Shown here: positions 55,578 to 64,000 of the stretch, piece after piece
How positions within the stretch are numbered: the first letter of the stretch is position 1
Layout of the letters: the number at the start of each line of letters is the position of its first letter
Notes under the pieces: generated by a model
Told to the model about the DNA's origin: nothing
Databases searched by the model: none
The model's input: only the letters and a program-made list of their open reading frames with translations
Source: Ipomoea triloba
Lineage: Eukaryota; Streptophyta; Magnoliopsida; Solanales; Convolvulaceae
Direction of reading: 5' to 3'
DNA length: 64,000 nucleotides
Assembly (NCBI RefSeq): GCF_003576645.1
Contig: NC_044920.1
Coordinates: forward strand, 17,284,303 to 17,348,302
Made by a program: the position numbers and the translations under genes

Positions 55578-57905
55578 TTGTAGGGTCTAACTGGATCCAA
55601 AACTTCTAGTGAAGATGGAGGAGTGTTAGGTTGTGTGTCAACGCGCACTTCTTCCCAGAAGGGTTGAAAGGCCGGCGAAGCACAACTCGGGAAGTTCTGA
55701 TCAATCATCCCTTGGAGTTCAGCAATGAAAGCCGCGTAGTCAAGATCCACCAATTCATCTACTTCTCGGGCAGGAGGTGCTTCAAGCTATTCATCATTGT
55801 TAGGAATGTCCAAGGGATCGATGGGAAGGTCACCCGGCAAACGACCGCCTTGAAGGACTTGCCGTGCTTGTAGCTTTTCCAGTCGAGCCCGCTCGGCTAG
55901 ACACCTCGAAGACCGCCTACCAGAGCTCTCGACGGGCTCTTTGAAGTCCTTTTTGGGGCCCATGATCAAGACAACAGAAAACTTGGGAAGTTTTTTCAAG
56001 GGAGATAGTCATATTTATTAGGCAAAACTGGATTTGTGATGAAAAGAAGCATAAGCCTAGAGTCACGTGCACTGTGATTGTGTGACTGCGAAAAGACAAC
56101 TCGTAGTCTGTCAGTCCCACAGAAAAGATGAAAGCTTTGTGACTAATTAGACTGGCAGCTTGGAGTAAGCGAATGGATTAACTTGGGAAAAGCTCCAAAT
56201 GAGGAGCCTGTGCAATTTTGGACAGCAAGTCAGGTTAAATATGAAAAACACTTAGCAAAAATATAGGAAATATGTAAGCAAGATAAAAGCGACTGCGGAA
56301 TGTAAAAGAGATAGTATTAAAGGCAAAAAGGCCTCGAAGGAGGCAAATGTTTATAAAAATGGGCAAAGGGGAAAAACTGCTAAAACCTATCCTAGCTGGC
56401 TGATGGGCCAGTAGTCTCCTTCGTTGTTCTAGAGGCAAGGGCAATCGGGACAGTTGCAACAGTATTTGAGCGACGCCTCGCAAGGTTACTTGATGCGTTT
56501 TCATCCTCTTCCTGATTAAGTAAGCCCATCGTAAAGCCCCAAGCTAGAGCTTGTTGATTAGCAGCCGAGTCCAAGTACTCAGGATCCAAAGGAATCTGCA
56601 GACTACCATCATGTCCCGTAGCCTGATGGGCTATGACTACGTCCCCCTGGTCAAGTACGAGGGTAGTTGAATGCTGTTGTGCCTCCTCCAAAACAACTGG
56701 GAGCATAGATCGTCCTCTACATATCTGCCAAGCCCAACTGGTAGTCTTCGCCACCCATCTTGGCCAAGAACTTCAGCTCCTCCAGAGTAGCCAGACAATC
56801 TTTAGCGATGCGCTCAGCACGCTCTCGGGCATACTGCTCGGCATCCCTGCGGAACTCCTCCGACTCCTTATAGGCAGTCAGTGCAACCAGGTGGGCAGTT
56901 TGAAGGTCCAATGTCAGCTGCTCATTGCGTCGATGCTCGGCCTCTAGTGAAGAGTTGGCAGTAGCCAGCTAAAAGTTCATCTCCTTTACCTGATTGTCGT
57001 GATCTGTCTGAGCAGCATAAAGGACTTCTATCTTAGAGAGGATGGTCTTATGGCTATGGCGAAGTGCCAATTGGTACATTAGGGACTATAGAAAAATAAA
57101 AAGCAGCATTAGGAAAATGGCTAACTACGAGAAAAGAATAGACTGCCCATGAGAAGTGGGTACCTGATAAGTGCGACGAGCAACCCCAAGCAGCAAGTCT
57201 TCCACTTCCAGCCCGTCGATGAAATCCAAGTCTCGGGGGAAAACGACCTTGTCCACCTAGTCACCCACAAGGTATTTACCGAATAGTAGGTTGCGCAGTC
57301 GGGGAGGCTGACTCTCTCTGCCTTGTATATACATCGGCATGGGCGCTAACAGCTGGTGACCCACCGATGACTAGTGGGCTAAGGCTGCGTGCACTTGGGG
57401 GTGGTGTAGAGCCAAAAGTTCCCATGCTTTTGCCCTTTTTGGCGGCAGTCAAGCGGGTTAAAGCTTCTGCGCGAAGGAGTGCTTTGTGATCCGTCATGAT
57501 GGCAGGAGGCGAGTGGTCGTCCACGGAAGAAACAACGATGGTTTCTTCAGTAGCGGCCATGGCAGGTAGCAGACCAGCCTTCTACATGACTCTCAACTAA
57601 GGTCCTAACCAGGGGCAAGAGGTCAGGAGGGCATGGTGACCTCCTACCCAGACGGTAGCAGGAGGCTGCCCAGGTAAGAGGAAAATCGATAGACGGGTAG
57701 TGGGCAGCCGGCCTGACAAAAAAGAACCCCTCCTTCTAGCCCTTGTGGGAGGGTTCCAACTTGTCCAGGATTGACCATCCCGAGCACGAATTTTTACATG
57801 CCTAGGAGCCACGGTACCGACCACAATTAGTTAGAAATGCTGGTGGAAGAGGTCCAAAGAAGTCTCCCTCTTAAGGCGATGGAGGACTACTAGAAATCTA
57901 ACCGG
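55578..57905 (-). pseudogene. Antisense ORF remnants of the Tat element
   Basis: On the minus strand, from 57890 downward, broken frames carry KIRARDGQSWTSW and RRGSFLSGRLPTTRLSIFLL (57597-57824), MAATEETIVVSSVDDHSPPA (57276-57560), a charged helical stretch YKESEEFRRDAEQYARERAE (56717-56911), GDVVIAHQATGHDG... (56392-56754), MGPKKDFKEPVESSGRRSSR (inside 55787-55999) and MVDLDYAAFIAELQGMIDQ (55475-55753, running into the tandem array). Tat elements such as Grande and Retand have an additional ORF in antisense orientation in this place; its function is unknown. Here it is cut by stops, and its N-terminal side ends where the inverted repeat at about 57915 starts. Confidence 0.6.
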
Positions 57906-57914
57906 AAGGCGATG

Positions 57915-58040
57915 TAAGTTGGGCAATATATGTACCATTTTTAAAATTGAGGGGCAATATTTACACTACTAATAATTTAGGAGTGACATTGATAATTGAC
58001 ATATTATGGAGGGACATAATCACAATTTTCCTTAATTTTA
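57915..58040. repeat. Right arm of the long-distance inverted repeat
   Basis: GGGCAATATATGTACC, TTAAAATTGAGGGGCAATAT and GACATATTATGGAGGGACAT are the inverted counterpart of 42441-42560. The arm directly abuts the truncated gypsy element. No 9-bp duplication is seen outside the two arms. Confidence 0.65.
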
Positions 58041-59044
58041 TTTGGAAAATTAGTTGTAAATATGCACTATGTGCCATTGAATAATGTCCAATGAACAACA
58101 AAAAAATAGTAAAATTAAAAGATCAAAATAATTAAATAAATAAAGAAGCACATAAATCTTATAAATATTAGAATATAGAATTTTAAATTTGGATGATAAG
58201 AAATATTATTATCTAGCATAAACTTTTTAAAAAATGCATTGAACATAGTAGGTATTGTGTTTAAAAAAAATAGATTCAACTTTTAGAAAATTAAATACAA
58301 TTAGTTTTTCATATAATTTATTCTATTATAATTAGATTTTAACATCGATACCATAATAAATTAAATAGTAATCCCTTATGATGCAACATATCTGGTATGA
58401 ACCACATATGATCCAACCATGATCCAACATAGTTCCCTTGTGATCCAACCACTTCCTTGTCATGACAGTCTGGTATGGGGACCTTATGATGCAATGTCGA
58501 TGCGTCAATGGTGGTGGCAATAGGTAGGAACCACATATGGTTTTTGCATTTGAGATCTTGGGGGAACGTTAGTGGCAGCCAACAGTGGCCCGATATGGTG
58601 TGACATCGATCCTCTCCTCGCACATAACCATGACATTAAAAGTGGCTATAATCGCATAACTTTTTCAGAGAGTTACTTTGCAAGGTTAGTAATTTTAAAA
58701 ACCGTGAGTTGATTTTGAGTAAAAAAAAAGTTTTGGGCGTGCAGTGACCCTACAGATTAGGAATTCTCCGACTACGATATTCATTACATTCTGTCTGGGT
58801 ATTACGTAGAGTAACTATTCTTGTTAAATTCTGCCTCGGATTTCACACAGAGTAACTACCATATAAACTTTAAAGGTTACATTCCTACCATATAAACTTT
58901 CATTGACCTTATTTCTTTTTTTAGTAGTAGTACTTTTAATATAGTTTAAAAATATATACTAGTTTTTCGCGTGCTTGCGTGAATAGTGTAATGCACAATG
59001 TTTATTTTTAAATAAGTACTTCAAAGTATATCAATGCAAGATTA
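58041..59044. other. No gene recognised
   Basis: AT-rich, then a segment with ATGATCCAACCA-type repeats (58378-58460). The ORFs 58332-58623 on the minus strand lack motifs. Confidence 0.45.
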
Positions 59045-59052
59045 TATAGGAA

Positions 59053-59687
59053 CAGGGCAGGGCGACCACACAGGGCCCCCAATTTTTTGGGGCCCAATTT
59101 TTTTAAAAAACTTTAATATTTTTATACTTGATAAATATTTTTTTAGAATCATATATTGGTATTAATTGTAAGTGAAAATAAAAGTTTAGAAGTAATTGAT
59201 ATCGCAATTTGGGTGAATAAATTTGTATTTAAATATGCACGGAAATGCCACTAATTTTAAATTAAAATTTGAAATGTATTTTATTCTTTGTTGAATTTTA
59301 TGCATTATTATATTTAGAAAAAAAAATTATTACTTTTTCACTTTTATCATAAAATACAATAACTTGAAGGTTATATGAATTTTGTACTCAATTACCTTAG
59401 TTATAGAGATTTTTTAGATCTTCTAGAGTTCTATCTTTATATTTCATAGTTCTTTTTGGATTATGTTTCTTACTTTTATAAATAGATATCTCTTTGTATT
59501 ATAGTGCAATCTAAATGTTAAAATAAAATCTCTATTCCCCTATGTTCTTGTCTGATCTCTTTATTATTATCTTTGTGTTTTTTATTTTACTCTATTATAT
59601 TTAATTAGATTGCATCTCGAAACAAAAATAGTCAAAGTCCAAATTAAACTATTAGACAGGGCCCTCATTTTTAATGGAACGGCCCTG
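59053..59687. mobile_element. Short non-autonomous hAT element
   Basis: The ends CAGGGCAGGGCGACC and, inverted, CAGGGCCGTTCC are flanked by TATAGGAA (59045-59052) and TATAGGAG (59688-59695), an 8-bp duplication with one mismatch. Inverted subterminal GGGCCC-rich words (CAGGGCCCCCAATTTTT / AGGGCCCTCATTTTTAA) lie inside. No transposase is present. Confidence 0.75.
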
Positions 59688-59695
59688 TATAGGAG

Positions 59696-60055
59696 ATATT
59701 CATGCATATATAATTGAATGTTGGATTTGTTTAGTTAAATAGGTAATTCAAAGTATATGAATGCAAGATAATATATGAGAGGTTGATTATAATTGTCACT
59801 AAAATAAATATTTGCAATTTTGTAGAAACGCTAGTCTAAATATTCAGTCTAAAAATGATAGTATAAATAAATTAAATACTACTTTTGGTAATAAAAATTA
59901 TTAGGCGTCGGCTGGGTGGGCCGAGTTCAGCCCCTGCTCGATTTGAGACGTGGCGTTGTGGCTTACCATAGAGGGATGTGGTTAAATTGTTAATGTTCAC
60001 CTAATTATCACCAATTTTTTTTAAGTAGGATATAATGACGACTAGATATCCAATA
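59696..60055. other. AT-rich DNA leading into the 5S-like segment
   Basis: At 59903-59985 a less AT-rich segment (GGCTGGGTGGGCCGAGTTCA, GACGTGGCGTTGTGGCTTAC) may belong to the same element as the 5S-like sequence. Confidence 0.4.
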
Positions 60056-60128
60056 AACTCTATGGTTAATCGTGCTTGCTGGACGTCACAGGATGGGTGA
60101 CCCCTTTGGGAAGTAAGTATAGTGCAGC
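60056..60128 (+). pseudogene. 5S rRNA-derived segment (Cassandra-like LTR?)
   Basis: GGTTAATCGTGCTTGCTGGA, then ACAGGATGGGTGACC, then TTTGGGAAGT follow the order of the 3' two-thirds of plant 5S rRNA (GTTAAGCGTGCTTGG, AGGATGGGTGACC, GGGAAGT). The pol III C-box-like GGATGGGTGACC is intact; other parts have substitutions and small indels. A lone degenerate 5S gene, a 5S-derived SINE or a Cassandra TRIM LTR (which carries 5S sequence) would all fit. Cassandra is the most common explanation in plants, but the rest of an LTR is not proven here. Confidence 0.6.
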
Positions 60129-60227
60129 GCTGAGATCCATAAAAAATTTATACAATTTAAATCATATTAATAAAGAAATACGATTTACATTTAAACTCAA
60201 CAACTGTGATGTAATAAAAAATAAATA

Positions 60228-60533
60228 GAGGTAATACCTATAATGGTCCATTAACTATAGCAAAATTCACAAATTGGTCCTTGACTATCAAGTTTAACAA
60301 ATTAAGTACTCAACTATTTAATCATTACTCAATAAGGTCCTCAACTATTCAATTATTTACTCAATAAAGTCCTCAACTATTCAATTCTTACTCAATAAGG
60401 TCCTCAACGAAGGATTGATTTGTGAATTATTGAGTAAGAATTGAATAATTAAGGACTTAATTGGTAAAATTGATAGTTGAGGACTAATTTGTGAATCATG
60501 GCATAGTTGAAGGACCATTTTGGGTATTTACTC
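60228..60533. mobile_element. Mutator-like MITE with inverted-word interior
   Basis: The ends GAGGTAATACCTATAATGG and, inverted, GAGTAAATACCCAAAATGG have arms of about 50 bp with TAACTATAGCAAAATTCAC. The interior repeats TCCTCAACTATTCAAT. It resembles 30903-31353 in design. A clear 9-bp duplication is not visible. Confidence 0.6.
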
Positions 60534-62679
60534 CCAACAATATTACATGATAGTTTCCCGCTTCAATTTATTGGGTTATTTGAATGTTTTCTTTGTCAAC
60601 AAATTCTCCACAAGTAGTTAATACGATTGGCTTTAAATTATTATTTTTTAAAATTTTTTCCATGTTATTAATAAAATACTTGGTAAATAAATATATAACA
60701 TTATTTTGTATTATAACTTTGATACTCCGTATTTAATTATAAGATAGTATAAAAAGAAGACAATAAATAATGCAGTTAATATAATTAATTAATGAATTTG
60801 AAGGTAATAAATTTTTGCATTGCAGAAAATAAAGACAATATAACTAATGAAATTATATCTTTTTTTCAAATTTTTTGATAATGAATAATTTTTTTTTGAA
60901 TAAAGGTATTGTAAACATCGAATTCTAAATTAAAGAAATGCATATGTATTTTTTTTTTGTAGCTACTAATTTATTTTATTTAATAAGAGTAATGGAGTGG
61001 TACTTACTTTTCAATAATATACTCTAACATATTCGTAGTATATGTTCAACAATATAACTATGCCAAACTCTTATTGGGATAAGGTTCAAACCTAAGAGAT
61101 TTCTTATAGAAATTAATGGGTAAGTTAAAAGTTAAGGGAATATTCCATTACTAAAGTTTATACTAACGAAAGTGATATTATTTAAGGGAAGAAAATAATA
61201 TAATAGAGGGTAAAGAAAGAAAATCATAAAATATACTAAAATCAAAATAATCTAAGCCATTCATTTTATCAAATAATTTGGCGGATATTTTTTTTAGTAC
61301 AATTTCTATTATATGCCTAAATTTATTGGCTCTTATTAATATATATAGTTTATATAAATTGTATACATATTAACAGTAAATTAAATATTATTAAAATTTT
61401 AAATTTAAATAATTTGAATCAATTCTAAAAACAGAAATCGAGGCATAAAATGAAGCAAAATAGGTAGTATTATATGTTTTGCTGCACTGACAATATTTTC
61501 TTACTTTCAAATATCATCTCAATCATATATAGCACACATTTCATTGTGGGCATATCCACATTGTCAGCATATGTTTAACTGGTCAATGGTCATGGCCTCA
61601 TGCGGATAAAGATGCTATTTCTTTTTTCTTTTTTCAATTCGAATCTAAAATGGTTTTTGACTTTTGCCCTTGTTGCTTGTCTTGTCTTGTCACGGAGGAC
61701 TGAGGAGAACAATTTAATCCACAAAATTAAACCGTGGTTGTTGCATGCATGAATCGAAATTTTTGTCTTATTTGATCTTTTTGGTATGCTCAAAGTTGGA
61801 TGGGATATTTCCATACAACTGATTGGCAATTTTTACTTATATTAATATAATTTTTCTCAATAAAGCCTTACTCTAAGTAGAGGTTTAATTCAGATCATAT
61901 AGATTTTATTGGAAAATCACTTATTAGATAAAGTTTGTTTTCTTTAACCAATTTTAGGTGTTTGATTTGATTAAATAGTTAAAATGAGCAGGAAACAATA
62001 TATTGACGTAGATTATTGATGACAATAAGTTGAAAATGAAAAAAAAATATGTTAAGTAGTTTATTGATATCAACATATTGCATATTTGATTTAAAAAAAA
62101 ACGTATTGCATTTTCGTTTTAAAAGTCTAATTTACCCTTAATACTTGTTGATTATTATGATATTTATATTTATGCAATTTTTCTTCAAAATATACTTTTT
62201 TAATATCAGCTAAACCCCCATAGAGTCAGACATTTGGATTGGCTATTAGCTCAAGACACTTTTACACACACAGACACACACACCTACACCTACACGGCTA
62301 CACTTATACTTGATATATGTTGAATTATTATTAATAACTTATATTTATTCTTTTTTTATTTGAATTTATATTTTAATATTAAATTATTATTAACTACGAA
62401 ATTATAACGTTATTAACTTATTAATAATAAAATACAATATAATTAATAACAATAACAACAACAATAAATTGTAAACGTAATTTAAGAGCTAACTAAATAG
62501 CACAATATATTTATACTCTTATAGGTCATTTTATATATAATTGGCTAACTGTAAGCAACTAATTTACCAAATAGTTGTCTACAATCAACTAATGCTATTA
62601 ATTAGTTAAAAGTCAAAACAACTAACAACATTAGCTATTAGCTATCAACTATCAACTAACTAATTGTTAGAAACAACCC

Positions 62680-62683
<4 letters not shown>
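60534..62683. other. AT-rich intergenic stretch, no gene recognised
   Basis: No supported ORF: the minus ORF 61590-61829 has no motif. A MITE-like block lies at about 62213-62683 (GGCTATTAGCTC ... AGCTATTAGCTATCAAC, with a (CACA)n patch at 62262-62283). Confidence 0.45.

Positions 62684-62743
<60 letters not shown>
62684..62743. repeat. (TA)n microsatellite
   Basis: About 58 bp of pure TA. Confidence 0.95.
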
Positions 62744-62745
<2 letters not shown>

Positions 62746-63325
62746 CTCTATTTGGTAATGTTACCAAAATAAGCTATTAGTTTAAAATAAGATCTTATTT
62801 TGAAAAGCTACTTTATGTAGCTTTTCAAAAATAAGCTAATAGCTTCTTAACTTTTTTTCCATCTTTATCCTTATTATTTTAAATAAATACATTTTTTACC
62901 CCTCCAATTAAAATTCTTTTGGTCTATTCTCTTCAATATGTTTGGTTATAAATTCAATTTGACATTTGTGTGTTTGAAGATTAATGTTTGTATGAACTAA
63001 TTTTATGAACTATAAATATTTTGTTTTACTTTATATATATTCAAATATATGTTCTTACTTTATATTTTATTAAAATACATTGGTTTCATTATTATATATT
63101 TTAATATGTAAACAAATCTATTTAAATTTAAAACTATTTAAATTTTATGAAGATGTCTTTTTTTTAGTCTTTAACATTTATCAGTTTATCAAAGAGTTAA
63201 TTTTATCAAACACTTTTAAGCATAACAGTTAGCTTAACAGCTATTCAGATTTCAGCTACTAGCTTATAGCTTTTCAGCTTTCAGCTATCTTTTTAGATAG
63301 GTTTGCCAAACATAGCCATAATATT
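62744..63325. mobile_element. MITE with TTTGGTAA / TTGCCAAACATAG ends
   Basis: The left end is GCTCTATTTGGTAATG and the right end, inverted, is GGCTATGTTTGGCAA. Inverted AAGCTATTAG / CTAGCTTATAGC words lie subterminally. The duplication may be ATAA. The interior is AT-rich without an ORF. Confidence 0.5.
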
Positions 63326-63521
63326 ACTTAAGTAATGCAAACATAGTAACATTATCTCACCTTATTTAGTTCAAATTATGAGATCACTTGATAATATTAT
63401 ATTATTCAAAAACTAATGTGGGGTAATGTTTTAAGATAATCTTATTACCTTTCTCCTTTTTAGATAATCTAAGATTACCTTTCAATATTTCAAGTTTGTC
63501 CTTGTTAACCAACCCATGTAT

Positions 63522-63553
<32 letters not shown>

Positions 63554-63564
63554 TATATATATTC
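63326..63564. other. Short AT-rich interval and (TA)n/(GA)n microsatellite
   Basis: No gene. TA then GA repeats occupy about 63521-63561. Confidence 0.6.
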
Positions 63565-63909
63565 AAATGTGGTTGCGTCTTCCCGTGCGGTTGGTGCGGT
63601 TCGCACCACTCAATGTTAGAAAATGCACCACTTAATGTTAGAAAACGCACCACAATGAAAATGCACAAAAATACCCAAAAACACACCACACACCCAAAAT
63701 AATGCACCATAATTCCCCTGCCCCTAATTGTGCATTTGCTAACACTGTGTAGTGTATATTTGTATACCTAGTGGTGTGTTTTTTGGTGATGCGTACCTAA
63801 TGATGCATATTTGTGTGGTGCATTTTCTAACATTGAATGGTGTATATTTGTATACATACTGGTGCGGCCGCACTGACCATACGTTAAGAGGCGGCCACAC
63901 TTGATTATA

Positions 63910-63912
<3 letters not shown>
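63565..63912. repeat. GCACC word element, inverted relative to 40547-40900
   Basis: It starts CAAATGTGGTTGCGTCTTCC and GTGCGGTTGGTGCGG, continues with CACCACTCAATGTTAGAAAA and ATGCACCA words that invert at about 63725, and ends GTGCGGCCGCACTGACCATA and GCGGCCACACTTGATTATAA. It is bounded by microsatellites on both sides. Long ORFs on both strands follow from the words. Confidence 0.7.

Positions 63913-64000
<88 letters not shown>
63913..64000. repeat. (TA)n microsatellite at the right edge
   Basis: Pure TA to the end of the window. Confidence 0.97.

Larger units (their letters stand above)
50265..57905 (+). mobile_element. Ty3/gypsy element, Tat lineage, deleted
   Basis: Order on the plus strand: 5' LTR remnant (to 50895), primer-binding-like site, gag fragments, RNase H, a second (archaeal-type) RNase H, integrase, a 178-bp tandem array and antisense ORF remnants. 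A second RNase H after the usual one, a long 3' region with tandem repeats, and antisense ORFs between pol and the 3' LTR are features of the Tat lineage (Retand, Grande, Ogre relatives). The protease and most of the reverse transcriptase are missing, the 3' LTR is absent, and many stops are present, so it is not active. Confidence 0.82.

Noticed and set aside
54588..55590. Plus-strand ORFs with ELTSRPPSRSQPIT-like repeats
   Set aside because: They are translations of the 178-bp tandem array, and the frames change between units.
42600..57905. Integrated viral sequence (pararetrovirus or retrovirus) instead of retrotransposons
   Set aside because: Domain order fits an L1-type LINE and a Tat gypsy element; no movement protein, coat or envelope-like region is seen.
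60056..60128. A functional 5S rRNA gene
   Set aside because: The 5' third is not recognisable and internal indels are present, so only a derived or degenerate copy is supported.

Overview
This is a 64 kb piece of a flowering-plant nuclear genome. The evidence is introns with GT/AG borders, L1-type LINEs with DUF4283 and zf-RVT segments, a Tat-lineage Ty3/gypsy element, Stowaway, PIF/Harbinger, hAT and Mutator-like elements, and long (TA)n microsatellites. A eudicot is likely. The style of the repeats suggests Convolvulaceae (Ipomoea), but that is only an inference. The window is gene-poor: one convincing host gene is present, and almost everything else is transposable-element sequence in several layers.

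Layout. 1-3.7 kb: AT microsatellites separated by elements filled with short 'word' arrays (words of the CACC / GCACC type). 4.06-10.25 kb: an hAT transposon with a decayed BED-finger transposase on the minus strand, exactly bounded by the 8-bp target-site duplication AGCCCAGG. It is damaged by an assembly gap (8594-8780), a 1.29-kb duplication across that gap, and 42-bp 'staircase' repeats. 10.3-14.8 kb: repeat-rich DNA, a possible FAR1-type zinc-knuckle remnant, and a Mutator-like word-array element. 14.8-23.75 kb: a CCCH zinc-finger / RS-rich protein gene on the plus strand (coding exons 19826-20196, 20724-23133, 23711-23746; 938 aa), probably with a far-upstream 5' UTR exon, and with transposon fragments in its introns. 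24.4-31.4 kb: Mutator-like elements, including a gene-capturing one (24981-26434) and a nested set (27927-30480 contains an hAT at 27967-29761, which contains two word-array elements), followed by a second nested pair (30505-31369 contains 30903-31353). 31.8-42.1 kb: MITEs (PIF/Harbinger-type, Stowaway), more word arrays, and a SINE with 12-bp target duplications. 42.6-48.2 kb: a decayed LINE whose reverse transcriptase is split by a 1.24-kb solo LTR. 49.4-57.9 kb: a word-array element and a deleted Tat-lineage gypsy element with an archaeal-type RNase H, a 178-bp tandem array and antisense ORF remnants. 58-64 kb: a short hAT, a 5S-rRNA-derived segment (Cassandra-like), MITEs, and another (TA)n-bounded word-array element at the right edge.

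The most unusual signal is a set of short Mutator-like elements with GGCAAATTAT / CAATCRTTAT ends and GTGGACC motifs. Five show perfect 9-10 bp target duplications, and each carries its own private array of short degenerate words. A second class with GCACC words sits inside (TA)n microsatellites. The second notable signal is technical: 42-bp-period sliding duplications in two unrelated elements look like assembly artefacts and would mislead protein-level annotation.
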